Assembly: GCA_944381215.1 (NCBI GenBank)
Contig: CALWKF010000005.1
Coordinates: 23,773-87,772, forward strand
Direction of reading: 5' to 3'
DNA: 64,000 bases
Origin: an uncultured Clostridia bacterium
Lineage (GTDB): Bacteria > Bacillota > Clostridia > Christensenellales > UBA1242
The notes beneath the pieces were generated by a model. The model ran no database searches, was not told the origin of the DNA, and worked only from the letters and a program-made list of their open reading frames with translations. Shown here piece by piece: positions 37,250-46,580 of this stretch. The number at the start of each line of letters is the position of its first letter. The first letter of the stretch is position 1. The position numbers were made by a program, and so were the translations under genes.

Positions 37250-37555
37250 ATACTTTATCCTTTTTTTATATTATATCACAAATTCCAAATTAAAAAAACA
37301 AAAATTATAAAAAAGTTTAACATTTTTGCAATTTTGTACGTTAGGTGTCAAGAATTAATAATTATAATTAGAACAAATGTTCGAAATATTAAAAATCACC
37401 CAATAATTTTGAAAAATATAAAAAATTTTCAAAAATTTAAAAAAGTGTGGCACAAGATATTGACAAATACCAATTTCATAGGTTATTATTAATGTCGGAA
37501 GCGCGCGATAGGTGATGACATTTGAATTTTTTTGATAAAAAAAGGAGAAAGTATA
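37250..37555. other. divergent regulatory region before the phage module
   Basis: AT-rich region between the surface-protein gene and the phage regulator. It holds the LexA-like box at 37370 with a TATAAT just upstream (37363-37368). No good -35 box accompanies that -10. Confidence 0.5.
37370..37383 (+). promoter_or_regulatory. LexA/DinR-like box upstream of the phage module
   Basis: AGAACAAATGTTCG matches the Gram-positive SOS consensus CGAACRNRYGTTYG at 13 of 14 positions. It lies one base after a TATAAT and 170 bases before the phage regulator gene. Confidence 0.5.
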
Positions 37556-38098
37556 ATGAAAAATTTTATTTGGGCAAAGACACTTTTAGAAACTTACAAA
37601 TATCTAAGACGGGTGATTGGTAGCATCGACCGTCTAGTTGTGAATAGTGGTGTGCATAGTTATTCTGTGCGCCAGTATGAGAGCACATTAGATAAAATGG
37701 AGGCGATCATCGACCTAATCCAACGCAAAAAACACCTACTCGCAATAAAATCCATGATTGAGGAGGGCGTGAAAAATCTAGACCCCGAGCAGTCTAAATT
37801 GTTAGTCCTTAGATACTTCGATGGAATTCCTTGCGGGGAGTTAGCCGAAGACCTAGAAATCCCCAGACGTACACTCCACCGAAAAATCAACGAGGCACTC
37901 CTAGACTTTATGGACAAGCTGTGGAGGCTGGGGTATAGTGTCAGTACGATTGAACATCTAGTTGAAGAAGAAAATTGGATACTAGGGGTTTATAATTCCT
38001 ATGTCGCTAAATATCGAAATAGGGATAAAACTTTGGTTCCATTTTCATTGTCCAAAACTGGACGATTGGATAAAATTATAAATTCAATTTATTACTGA
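37556..38098 (+). CDS. phage late-gene regulator, sigma-70 region-4-like (Xpf/RinA/ArpU type)
   Basis: The ATG at 37556 follows AAAGGAG; the frame is open from a TTG at 37532. The 180-residue basic protein has a central LDPEQSKLLVLRYFDGIPCGELAEDLEIPRRTLHRKINEALLDFM, split here as the helix preceding and the helix-turn-helix itself, the pattern of sigma region 4 and of phage late activators. Such genes commonly lie just before terminase, as with xpf in PBSX. Here a minus-strand surface-protein gene separates it from terminase. It may drive the capsid operon. Confidence 0.75.
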   Translation: MKNFIWAKTLLETYKYLRRVIGSIDRLVVNSGVHSYSVRQYESTLDKMEAIIDLIQRKKHLLAIKSMIEEGVKNLDPEQSKLLVLRYFDGIPCGELAEDLEIPRRTLHRKINEALLDFMDKLWRLGYSVSTIEHLVEEENWILGVYNSYVAKYRNRDKTLVPFSLSKTGRLDKIINSIYY

Positions 38099-38113
38099 TT
38101 AGTAAAAAATGTT

Positions 38114-38160
38114 TGCATAGTACTTAAAATTTGATAAAAAAGTGCATTTTTCTGTTAAAA
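38114..38160. repeat. dispersed repeat copy with TGCATAGTAC head
   Basis: TGCATAGTAC (38114-38123) followed by TTAAAATTTGATAAAAAAGT and a T-rich tail, between two convergent genes. Same family as the copies at 18387 and 20132. Confidence 0.55.
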
Positions 38161-38970
38161 ATCAAAATTTTTATCATCTTTACTCTCTGGAAGAGAAAGT
38201 TTGTTGAGGTTTGCAATCTGCCTGGTGGCGACTTTTTTGTGCTTGCGCTTGCTTGGCCTGAATACAAGAATTAGCAAAATTATTGCTGGTATTGTGAGCC
38301 CTAGTATCAACAGCCAGTTACTGCCACTCTGTAATTCGGGTGCGATAATCGTATCTCCATTCACCGCCTCGCTAGGCTCAGTTTCAACGACCTCAGTGTT
38401 TGGTAAAATCTCGGTTAGGTTAGTTGTAAGTGGTGCGTATACGTAGCCTGTCAGTATCCCTTGCTCGAAACTTTTATAGCGGCAATAATACCACTCATCA
38501 CCAAGGTCAGCATTCACAAGTTCGCCTCTAACCGCACCGAAGTATTCGATATCAGTCGCGTTAAACGGAATTGTTCCAATGTACTCGCTCGACGTATTCG
38601 GCTCGCTACGCATGACGAGATTCGCCACCCCCTGAACTCCAAACGTGATGTTATCTAGGTATGGTGTAGTCGGTACCGAATAAACACGTTCGACGTTATC
38701 TCGAAGTACATAACCCGAAAAATCTTTGTACATAACAAATAGAAATAACTCATCATATTCGCTAATTAGTTGTACAAAGTATGTGGCAGGTAATGTAAAG
38801 TAAACATTAGTCGCTTCGCTTGATTCAACGGGCGTGTGAAATAGAATCGTATTCTCACTCATAACACGATAATAGGTTATTTCTTCGGCTTTTGTAACTG
38901 GCACATTACAAAAATCGGTCAAACAGAAAATGCATAAAAATGCAGTTAAAATGTATAAATATGCACGCAT
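38155..38970 (-). CDS. surface protein: signal peptide, SH3-like domains, C-terminal membrane anchor
   Basis: A 271-residue protein with a signal peptide (1-28), two SH3-like regions (about 30-105 and 110-195; MRSEPNTSSEYIGTIP and DEWYYCRYKS), a flexible acidic linker, one transmembrane helix (about 218-240) and a basic cytoplasmic tail. SH3_3 domains usually bind peptidoglycan. It resembles a short version of the 35534 product without the propeller. It lies antisense between the phage regulator and terminase, as a cargo gene would. Confidence 0.75.
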   Translation of the reverse strand: MRAYLYILTAFLCIFCLTDFCNVPVTKAEEITYYRVMSENTILFHTPVESSEATNVYFTLPATYFVQLISEYDELFLFVMYKDFSGYVLRDNVERVYSVPTTPYLDNITFGVQGVANLVMRSEPNTSSEYIGTIPFNATDIEYFGAVRGELVNADLGDEWYYCRYKSFEQGILTGYVYAPLTTNLTEILPNTEVVETEPSEAVNGDTIIAPELQSGSNWLLILGLTIPAIILLILVFRPSKRKHKKVATRQIANLNKLSLPESKDDKNFDF

Positions 38971-39093
38971 AATTCACTCCTACAATATTATAACAAACAA
39001 TGATTGTATTTCTCTTTGCAATTATTGTTTTTTTTACAAATTTTAAACCTAATGTTGGCATTTTTTAGAAAATTTAGTTGATTTGGTGGTGAA

Positions 39094-40536
39094 ATGGATA
39101 ATGAACTGTTAAGTAAGTTGTTAAGAATTGATAAAGAGATTGAGAGAAGAAAAAGTAATAATAAGTTGGCTGAGTATAACAAGACAAAGGTACATAAGAA
39201 GCAAATGGCTTTTCATAAGTGTACAAAGCGAAATCGTTGGGTATTTGGTGGTAATAGAAGTGGGAAATCGCAGTGCGGAGCGGTTGAGGCGGTGTGGCTG
39301 GCTCGAGGAATTCACCCCTTTAGGCAGAACAAAACTTGCGATGGGTGGGTGGTGAGTCTAAGTCAGCAAGTACAGCGTGATGTCGCGCAGAGCAAGATTT
39401 TATATTATCTTAATCCCGATTGGATAGTCGACATAATTATGCTGACGGGCCGTAAAGATTCCGCACAAAACGGGGTAATTGACTACATTTTGGTTAAAAA
39501 CGTTTTTGGCGAGGTGAGTAAAATCGGCTTTAAGACCTGCGACCAAGGTCGCGAAAAGTTTCAGGGTACCAGCCTTGATTGGGTGTGGTTCGATGAGGAA
39601 CCGCCCTTTGACATATATCTCGAATGTCGAATGCGTGTATTAGACCGTGAGGGCATAATTTTTGGAACAATGACCCCGCTAAAAGGGCTTACCTGGGTCT
39701 ATGACAAGATTTTTTTAAATGAAAGTGCCGACCCTGACGTTTGGTACATCGAAATGGAGTGGGCGGACAACCCATATTTGTCGAAAGCAGAAATAGATGT
39801 CCTGTCTAAAACGTTGAGTAGTGAGGAGTTGGAAAGTCGCAGATACGGAAAGTTTATGGCGAAGGGTGGCCTAGTTTACAGCGAATTTGACCCAAATATC
39901 CACGTAATCGAGCCTTTTTCGGTGCCGAAGGAGTGGTTTGATAACATTAGCATAGACCCAGGACTCCATAATCCGCTCAGTGCGCACTGGTACGCTGTCG
40001 ATTTTGACGGCAACATCTACGTGATTGCGGAGCACTACATGGCGGAAAAAACAATCGAGTTTCACGCGAACGCAATTATAGAAAAATGCCGTGCTCTCGG
40101 CTGGCCAACTGGCTTTGACGGGAGGTACTGTGCTCTTATCGACTCCGCCGCAAATCAAAAGACCCTTTCTTCGCCCAAAAGCGTCAGCGAATTGTTCTAC
40201 GATTACGGAATAAACGTCAACACGAATGTCAATAAAGACCTCTTTTCTGGCATTTCTCGCGTAAAAAGTTATCTAAAAAACGCAAAAGGCGAGGCAAAAC
40301 TCTTTATTTTTTCAAATTGTGTCAACATGATTCGCGAAATCAAAGGTTACTGGTGGGGTGGTGCCGATGTGCCGATAAAAAAGGATGATCACGCAATGGA
40401 CGAACTGAGGTACTACATCATGTCGCGTCCTGACGCCCACGAACCCGAAAAACCTCAACTAAACGAGATTCAGCTTCACAAAGAAAAATTAATTGCGCAG
40501 AATAAACGCAAGCAACTTTTATCAAGGAGATGGTAG
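39094..40536 (+). CDS. phage terminase large subunit
   Basis: The DNA-packaging motor, 480 residues. The ATPase domain has Walker A GGNRSGKS (52-59) and Walker B DWVWFDEEP (162-170), with the coupling motif GTMTPLKG. The nuclease domain starts at SIDPGLHNP and continues to DHAMDELRYYI near the end, keeping the expected acidic residues. A GGTGGTG ribosome site precedes the ATG. It is the first gene of a 12-kb same-strand block running to 51121. The motor looks intact. Confidence 0.92.
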   Translation: MDNELLSKLLRIDKEIERRKSNNKLAEYNKTKVHKKQMAFHKCTKRNRWVFGGNRSGKSQCGAVEAVWLARGIHPFRQNKTCDGWVVSLSQQVQRDVAQSKILYYLNPDWIVDIIMLTGRKDSAQNGVIDYILVKNVFGEVSKIGFKTCDQGREKFQGTSLDWVWFDEEPPFDIYLECRMRVLDREGIIFGTMTPLKGLTWVYDKIFLNESADPDVWYIEMEWADNPYLSKAEIDVLSKTLSSEELESRRYGKFMAKGGLVYSEFDPNIHVIEPFSVPKEWFDNISIDPGLHNPLSAHWYAVDFDGNIYVIAEHYMAEKTIEFHANAIIEKCRALGWPTGFDGRYCALIDSAANQKTLSSPKSVSELFYDYGINVNTNVNKDLFSGISRVKSYLKNAKGEAKLFIFSNCVNMIREIKGYWWGGADVPIKKDDHAMDELRYYIMSRPDAHEPEKPQLNEIQLHKEKLIAQNKRKQLLSRRW

Positions 40537-40537
40537 A

Positions 40538-40852
40538 TTGGATGCAGAAAAAGAAAGTGAAAAACTAGCAAAATCATTATTGAAAAAGGCGATGGGGTAT
40601 ACAGTTGATGAAGTTGTTGAGGAATATGTTACGGAGGAAGATAATTTAAAATTAGTAAAAAAGAAAATTACGAAAAAGCATATTCCACCCGATATTAATG
40701 CAGCACGCGCATTGCTCGAAAAGTGCTTTGACAACCAATTTAATAATTTGTCGGAGTTGAGTGATGCCGAACTTCAAAGCCTGCGCAAGCAAGTCTTAGA
40801 AGAAATAAAAAACCAGGAGCAATCAAATGGAACTAAAAAAAGCAAATCGTAA
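40538..40852 (+). CDS. small-terminase-like protein lacking the N-terminal HTH
   Basis: The start is a TTG at 40538, eight bases after AAGGAG and one base after the terminase stop. The 104-residue product contains SLLKKAMGYTVDEVVEEY, then VKKKITKKHIPPDINAARALL. This order (KRALGYTVEE...KHVPPDxxAxxxWL) is what I recall for the C-terminal half of TerS-family proteins. The N-terminal DNA-binding helix-turn-helix usually present is absent, and the gene sits after rather than before the large subunit. The assignment is by motif only. Confidence 0.6.
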   Translation: MDAEKESEKLAKSLLKKAMGYTVDEVVEEYVTEEDNLKLVKKKITKKHIPPDINAARALLEKCFDNQFNNLSELSDAELQSLRKQVLEEIKNQEQSNGTKKSKS

Positions 40853-41021
40853 ATTAAAGTGCGCGGGTGAAGTGTTATGCAATGAAAAAGTTGAATTTTG
40901 CATTAAATTTAGTAAAAATTCAATAAATTTGTGTGAAAAATGCGCACGTAACTTATTTTCACAACTTGGGTCAAACCTTGTCCCAAAGTCTATAAAAAAT
41001 AAATTTAATTACAAGGAGTAG
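40827..41021 (+). CDS. small cysteine-containing phage protein
   Basis: A 64-residue basic protein with cysteine pairs (KCAGEVLCNEKVEFC and LCEKCARNLF) that could bind zinc. It overlaps the preceding gene by 26 bases and has a CAGGAGC ribosome site, and the portal gene follows four bases later. Family unknown. Confidence 0.6.
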   Translation: MELKKANRKLKCAGEVLCNEKVEFCIKFSKNSINLCEKCARNLFSQLGSNLVPKSIKNKFNYKE

Positions 41022-41024
41022 AAA

Positions 41025-42968
41025 ATGCAAAATAAAACAAAGAACATAAACAAATCAAAGGAAACGCGAGAAAAGGAGTTAGTGAGTGAAATTCGTGAGG
41101 ACTTCGAGCGCAGACGTGAGGAGCGAAAGCCTTTTGACGCACAGTGGCAACTGAATATGAATTTTGTAATGGGGAATCAATACTGCGGTATCAACGCAAA
41201 CGACACGCTCGATGATTTTGATAAGCAATACTTTTGGCAAGAGCGTGAGGTCTACAACCACATTGCTCCGATTGTCGAGATTCGACTCTCAAAACTTGCC
41301 AAAGTCCGCCCAACTATGACAGTGCTTCCAGCCAGTGGCGATGAAACCGACATCAGCAACGCTCACATCTGCAAAAATATCTTGCAGTCGATTACTTCTA
41401 AACTCGAACTCAGCGAAAAAATCGCGCAAGCTACGTATTGGAGCGAAATTTGCGGGACCGCCTTCTACAAGGTCGTGTGGAATGACGACGCAGGTGCTTT
41501 ACTTGGCATGACTACCATAGGCGACCGAATTTATGAGGGCGATGTCGATATAGTCGTGTGCTCGCCATTCGAAATTTATCCTGATAGCAACTCATGCGAG
41601 GACCTCGACAGTTGCCGAAGCCTCATCCATGCTCGCGCCTACGATGTTGAGGCAATCAAAAAGCATTGGGGAGTCGAGGTAAAAGGCGAGGACATTGACA
41701 CTTATAATCTATCAAATTCGCAAGTCGCTGGTGGCCTTGGTTACATAACTCGCTCCGCAAAAATGGCAAAAACGACCAAGCACAACCAGGCCATGGTCAT
41801 CGAACGCTACGAAATGCCGAATGACGAACACGAAGACGGTAGGTTAGTGATAATCGCTGGCGACAAGCTTCTCTACGACGGACCTCTTCCGTACAAAAAT
41901 ATGACAAATGGTACCCGCGGTCTGCCCTTTATTCGCCAGGTCAGCATCACTCAACCCTCACTATTTTGGGGAACATCCATAGTCGAGCGCACAATTCCAG
42001 TCCAGCGCGCCTACAACGCTGTCAAAAATCGCAAGCACGAATTTATTAACCGCCTCAGTATGGGAATTATGAGTGTCGAGGATGGCTCAATTGATGTCGA
42101 CAACCTGGAGGAAGAAGGGCTCAGTCCAGGAAAAATCTTAATTTATCGTCAAGGTGCCCGTGCTCCGCAAATTTTGCAAACCCAAAGTCTGCCTGTCGAC
42201 TTTCGCGATGAGGAAGACCGCCTACTTAATGAATTTTATACCGTGAGTGGCACGAGCGACCTGTTTAGCTCCAATACTTCTGCACTCGCTAGCCTCAGTG
42301 GTGTTGCCCTGCAACTTATTCTCGAACAAGAAGATATGCGCATTTCCACAAGTGGCGAGTTTATCAAGTACTCAATTAAAGAAATCGGCAGACACATACT
42401 CCGCTTGTACAAGCAGTTTGCAACCTCTCAGCGCATGAACAAAATTGTCGGCGAAAACGGCACAAGTCGCTTGTTCTACTGGGACAACAGCGCAATTACT
42501 TCGGACGACATCGTCTTCGAAACCGAAACCGAACTTGGCGAAACGGTCGCGCAAAAGCGTAGCATGGTCTTCGACCTTTTGCAAGCAGGCCTGCTCCACG
42601 ATGAGAACGGCAAACTTTCAAACGCAATGCGCCTAAAAATTCTCGAATTGTTAGGCTTCGGTATCTGGGAGGAAGCCCTTGACAACAATAACTTGCAGGT
42701 CGAAAAGGCAAAGCGCGAAAACATCGAATTTATCGAGGGCAAAAACCCCGAAGTATCCGAAATTCACGACCACGACCTTCACATTTCGAGCCACACGGCC
42801 TTTATGTTGAGCGGGGAGTTCGACAACTACGCGAAAAACCGCAAGGACTTGCGTGAAAAAATGTTAGAACACATCCGTACACACAAGAAATTTAAGAAAC
42901 TTTCTCAAATGGCAGATACCACAACCCTAGGAACAGCTCAAACCGAATCTAATACTCAGGAGGCGTAA
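41025..42968 (+). CDS. phage portal protein (P22-like)
   Basis: The dodecameric vertex protein through which DNA enters the capsid. The 647-residue product has the family opening (REEFERRREERKPFDAQW-like, NFVMGNQY), the NHIAPIVEIRLSKLAKVRP segment, and a long helical C-terminal part. Length is close to P22-type portals rather than the shorter HK97-type. An AAGGAG site precedes the ATG. Position between terminase and scaffold is canonical. Confidence 0.85.
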   Translation: MQNKTKNINKSKETREKELVSEIREDFERRREERKPFDAQWQLNMNFVMGNQYCGINANDTLDDFDKQYFWQEREVYNHIAPIVEIRLSKLAKVRPTMTVLPASGDETDISNAHICKNILQSITSKLELSEKIAQATYWSEICGTAFYKVVWNDDAGALLGMTTIGDRIYEGDVDIVVCSPFEIYPDSNSCEDLDSCRSLIHARAYDVEAIKKHWGVEVKGEDIDTYNLSNSQVAGGLGYITRSAKMAKTTKHNQAMVIERYEMPNDEHEDGRLVIIAGDKLLYDGPLPYKNMTNGTRGLPFIRQVSITQPSLFWGTSIVERTIPVQRAYNAVKNRKHEFINRLSMGIMSVEDGSIDVDNLEEEGLSPGKILIYRQGARAPQILQTQSLPVDFRDEEDRLLNEFYTVSGTSDLFSSNTSALASLSGVALQLILEQEDMRISTSGEFIKYSIKEIGRHILRLYKQFATSQRMNKIVGENGTSRLFYWDNSAITSDDIVFETETELGETVAQKRSMVFDLLQAGLLHDENGKLSNAMRLKILELLGFGIWEEALDNNNLQVEKAKRENIEFIEGKNPEVSEIHDHDLHISSHTAFMLSGEFDNYAKNRKDLREKMLEHIRTHKKFKKLSQMADTTTLGTAQTESNTQEA

Positions 42969-42969
42969 A

Positions 42970-43818
42970 ATGTCTGAAAATCTACCTTTCAACTTGCCCG
43001 AATTCAATCTCGAGGAAATAAAAGATGACGGCTCGACAAATCTTGGCACGTTTAAATCAGTTAAAACACTGAAAGATGCTTACGACAGCCTGCGCAGTTG
43101 CTTTACCAAAAATGCTATGGAATTGGCTGAAATTAAGAAAAATATGTCCCAAACAGACCAAAATAACAAAAACACAGATATAAAGGCAGAACTATTCGCA
43201 AAACAAGACAATACACCCCCAAATTCCCTCGAAATTGACAAAAAAGGCGAAAATACCCCCGATTTAAACGCGATGAGAGACGAGATAAGCCAGGCAAACG
43301 AGCAAGAGCCCGTTCAAAATTTGCAGTCAGACAAGGCACCAGCCCCTGACACCTTAGTTTCAGACAAGGCCTCGGCCCCTGAAAACGAAAATTCGGACAA
43401 GGCACCAGCCCCCGAGCGACCGAACTTTTTGGATAACGCAGATTGGACCAAAAGGGCGGAAAAATTCTTTGATTCTTTTCCAACTGCACGCGCTCACACA
43501 AAAGAGATTGCTGAAGCACTCGCAAAAGACAAGAATTTTGTAACTAATGAAAATTCCCTTTTGACCGCTTGGGCAAAGGTGTTGGAACAGAATCGCTACA
43601 ATGTTGAACTGACCGACGATTTTATAGAAAAAAACATTGTAAATAATCAAAAAATTAAAGATTTGATAATAAAAAACTACTTAAATAACATCAAATCTTT
43701 TCGATCTGCACCGCCAGTTATCGCTTCAAACGAAGGTACGACTGCGCAAGGTCAAACTCATACACAGCCTCGCGACATGGCCGAAGCAAAAGAACTGGCA
43801 AAAAAACTATTTGAATAG
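42970..43818 (+). CDS. phage scaffold-like protein
   Basis: A 282-residue acidic, mostly helical protein between portal and capsid genes, the usual scaffold position. It has an internal low-complexity repeat of SDKAPAPD/SDKASAPE/SDKAPAPE (about 118-150). The C-terminal region DMAEAKELAKKLFE is a short charged helix typical of scaffold-coat contact. Sequence similarity to a named family is not evident, so the role rests on position and composition. Confidence 0.65.
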   Translation: MSENLPFNLPEFNLEEIKDDGSTNLGTFKSVKTLKDAYDSLRSCFTKNAMELAEIKKNMSQTDQNNKNTDIKAELFAKQDNTPPNSLEIDKKGENTPDLNAMRDEISQANEQEPVQNLQSDKAPAPDTLVSDKASAPENENSDKAPAPERPNFLDNADWTKRAEKFFDSFPTARAHTKEIAEALAKDKNFVTNENSLLTAWAKVLEQNRYNVELTDDFIEKNIVNNQKIKDLIIKNYLNNIKSFRSAPPVIASNEGTTAQGQTHTQPRDMAEAKELAKKLFE

Positions 43819-43829
43819 GAGATGAATCT

Positions 43830-45008
43830 ATGATTACATTACAGACTGCACAAAATGCCTTGAAAACAATTTATTTAGAGGCAATTAGCAATCAGTTGAA
43901 TTCACGCGTGGACCCAGTTTTTAATATGATCAAACAGAGTTCCGCGGATGTCTATGGCAGAAATATTATAAAACTTGTGCCATACGGACTAAATGGTGGT
44001 ATTGGTGCTGGCGACGAAACTGGCGCGCTCCCCGAAAGTGCCGAGAGCAACTACGTCAACTTTACCACATCCTTAAAAAACCTTTATGGTATGATTGAAA
44101 TTTCGGACAAAGCAATTCGCTCTTCTGCAAACGATGAGGGCGCATTTGTAAATCTGCTTACTGCGGAAATGGATGGACTGTTGCAATCAAGTAAATTTAA
44201 TATCAGCCGTATGTTTTATGGCGACGGTAGCGGAAACCTAGTCAAGTCTATTAGTGCGGTTGACACCACGAACAAGGCCATGACTGTTAACAACTCATAC
44301 GCTTTTGGTGAGGGAATGTTGCTCGACTTTTACCTTAGTAACGTGCTCGATGCCAGTATGAAGGGCGTCGAAGTTGTCAAGGTCGACCACGCGAACAAAA
44401 AAGTTTACCTGAGTACAATCTCGTCAACTTTTACCGACACTAACAAAGCCAACTACACTGTATGCGTGCAGGGTAGCAAGGACAAAGAACTCACAGGCCT
44501 CGGCGCGCTGTTTGACTCAGATGCCACGACACTTTACGGCTTAACTCGCGCAAACTACTCTTGCCTTATGCCAATAGTCTACTCTAAACAGAGCACTGAC
44601 ACTTTTGATGAAATGTTTATTCAAAAATGGATGGATTTAGTAGAAATTCGGTCGGGTTACCAGCCTGACATCATCGTTTGCGGTGGCGACACTATTTACG
44701 ACATTATGGATATGCTGTCAGGATACGCAACCAACATTGATTCCTCGAATCTCACTGGCGGGTTTACCAGTATTTCGTTCTGCGGAGTACCTCTAATTCG
44801 CAATCGCTTTGAGTCCGCCGACAACCTAATGATGCTAAACACTGCACAATTTACACTTCACCAGCTTTGCGATTGGGAGTGGTTGACTCACAACGACGGC
44901 TCAATTCTAAAACAAAAAGAAGGTTATGCTACATATTCCGCAACTTTGGTAAAATACGCGGACTTAATCTGTAACAGGCCTAATGCACAGGCATTAATTA
45001 CATTATAG
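43830..45008 (+). CDS. major capsid protein, copy 1
   Basis: A 392-residue capsid-type protein: short helical N-terminus, LVPYGLNGGIGAGDETGALP, ISDKAIRSS, a central insertion domain, and the C-terminal HQLCDWEWLTHNDGSILKQKEGY. It is homologous over its full length to the next gene. The gene order terminase-portal-scaffold-this and the low-cysteine, beta-rich composition support the coat assignment. A TAGGAG site precedes the ATG. Confidence 0.82.
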   Translation: MITLQTAQNALKTIYLEAISNQLNSRVDPVFNMIKQSSADVYGRNIIKLVPYGLNGGIGAGDETGALPESAESNYVNFTTSLKNLYGMIEISDKAIRSSANDEGAFVNLLTAEMDGLLQSSKFNISRMFYGDGSGNLVKSISAVDTTNKAMTVNNSYAFGEGMLLDFYLSNVLDASMKGVEVVKVDHANKKVYLSTISSTFTDTNKANYTVCVQGSKDKELTGLGALFDSDATTLYGLTRANYSCLMPIVYSKQSTDTFDEMFIQKWMDLVEIRSGYQPDIIVCGGDTIYDIMDMLSGYATNIDSSNLTGGFTSISFCGVPLIRNRFESADNLMMLNTAQFTLHQLCDWEWLTHNDGSILKQKEGYATYSATLVKYADLICNRPNAQALITL

Positions 45009-45020
45009 GGAGGTTTTAAA

Positions 45021-46187
45021 ATGATATCTTTATCTACAGCGGACAGCGCATTGAAAAACGTTTATCTCGATGTTATCACAAATCAGTTAAACAACAATCT
45101 TGACCCCTTTTATGCAAAAATTGATAAAACTACGCAAGACGTGGTCGGAAATGAGGTCAAAAAATTAGTCCCGCTCGGTATCAATGGCGGTATCGGCGCG
45201 GGGTCAGAGGTCGGCTCATTGCCAACTTCTAACGAAAACACCTACTTAGCTCTAACGTCGAAACTGAAAAACCTGTACGGAACAATCGAAATTTCGGACA
45301 AGGCTTTGCGCGCTAGTAGTAGCGACTCGGGTGCTTTCCTAAATCTCTTGAACGCAGAAATGGAAAATCTAATTGAGTCAAGTCGCTTTAATTTCCGACG
45401 TATGCTGTACGGCGACGGCACTGGTATTATTAGTATAATCAATGACGACCTTGCGGGGAGCAATGTCTACGGGGTACTTAATCCATACAGCTTTGCCGTA
45501 GGTATGCGTCTTGATGGTTACGACGATTCAGGTGAGATTGTCGACATTTTTAAAAACCAACCAGTTCTCGATGTTGACTATCCAAATGAATCAATTACTC
45601 TACCAAATGCTATGACCGAAGAACTCGAACTCGAGCCAATCTATCTCTACATCACTGGCTCAAAAGGTAAAGAGTTCGTAGGTCTTGAGGGAATTTGCGA
45701 CACTACAATTAAAGAGCTTTACGGCATCGACCGTACAAATATCTCAGCCCTTAATGGTATTACCGAAAACCATGGTACAGTGTCAATTACTTCACTTATG
45801 AAAACTATGGACAATTTGAGAATCAATGCAAACGCAAATGTTGACTTTATTATCAGTAGCCACTTCTTTAGGCGCAGTTTGCAGAAAGTTTTGAAGGCCA
45901 AGAGCATGAACACCGACATCACCGTGCTAGAAGGCGGTTTTAGGTCGATTACGTTTAACGGCGTACCAGTGTACACTGTTCAGTTTATCGAACCAGGCTA
46001 CGCATTCATTCTAGACTCTTCTGTTTGGCACATGCACCAGCTTTGCGACTGGACTTGGCTGTCTAACAACAAGGGCGAGGTGCTCCGCCAACGCGAAGGC
46101 TACCCGACACACGTAGCAACCTTGGTAAAATACTGCGATTTAATTTGTGATCATCCTAACACTGTTGCAAAGGTTAAAACTCTATAA
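45021..46187 (+). CDS. major capsid protein, copy 2 (paralogue)
   Basis: A 388-residue paralogue of the upstream gene, 12 bases downstream and with its own GGGAGG site. Shared blocks include LVPLGINGGIGAGSEVGSLP, LKNLYGTIEISDKALRAS, RRMLYGDGTG and HQLCDWTWLSNNKGEVLRQREGY. The central insertion (about 140-200) is the most diverged part. Both copies appear intact, so the particle may use two coat types or one may be a vertex or decoration protein. Confidence 0.8.
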   Translation: MISLSTADSALKNVYLDVITNQLNNNLDPFYAKIDKTTQDVVGNEVKKLVPLGINGGIGAGSEVGSLPTSNENTYLALTSKLKNLYGTIEISDKALRASSSDSGAFLNLLNAEMENLIESSRFNFRRMLYGDGTGIISIINDDLAGSNVYGVLNPYSFAVGMRLDGYDDSGEIVDIFKNQPVLDVDYPNESITLPNAMTEELELEPIYLYITGSKGKEFVGLEGICDTTIKELYGIDRTNISALNGITENHGTVSITSLMKTMDNLRINANANVDFIISSHFFRRSLQKVLKAKSMNTDITVLEGGFRSITFNGVPVYTVQFIEPGYAFILDSSVWHMHQLCDWTWLSNNKGEVLRQREGYPTHVATLVKYCDLICDHPNTVAKVKTL

Positions 46188-46188
46188 A

Positions 46189-46569
46189 ATGGCATTAATT
46201 AGCGTAAAAAACGATGCTTTTAACATTTGCGAACGAATAAAACGCATAAATCCATACTATTTTGTGGTATATAATACCGACAAAAAGCAGTATGAAGTGC
46301 ATAATTCAAAGCAGTTTAGCAATACCTTTTGCATAACTTGTGAAAATGGGCTAAATTACAGCGTTATTTCGAAACTTTGGAAAACAAAAATCGAAAATAT
46401 TGATAAAATAATTCAAGAAATCGATGAAAATAACGAAAAAATCGAAAAAAATGTAAAAAATGAAGTCCTTGACGTCGCAAATGTGAAAGTGCGCGAAATG
46501 TTTGATTATGCAAAAACTAAAATCGATGATTGCAATTTTGATGACAGTTATACGACAAAATGGGTTTAA
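46189..46569 (+). CDS. small phage protein of unknown function
   Basis: I take the ATG at 46189, one base after the capsid stop; an upstream start would overlap the capsid gene. The 126-residue product has a short beta-rich N-terminal part and a coiled-coil segment of I, E, N and K residues (about 65-105). It overlaps nothing and lies before the gp4-like gene, in the slot for head-tail joining factors. No clear ribosome site; it may be translated by coupling. Confidence 0.6.
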   Translation: MALISVKNDAFNICERIKRINPYYFVVYNTDKKQYEVHNSKQFSNTFCITCENGLNYSVISKLWKTKIENIDKIIQEIDENNEKIEKNVKNEVLDVANVKVREMFDYAKTKIDDCNFDDSYTTKWV

Positions 46570-46580
46570 AAGGAGGAAAT

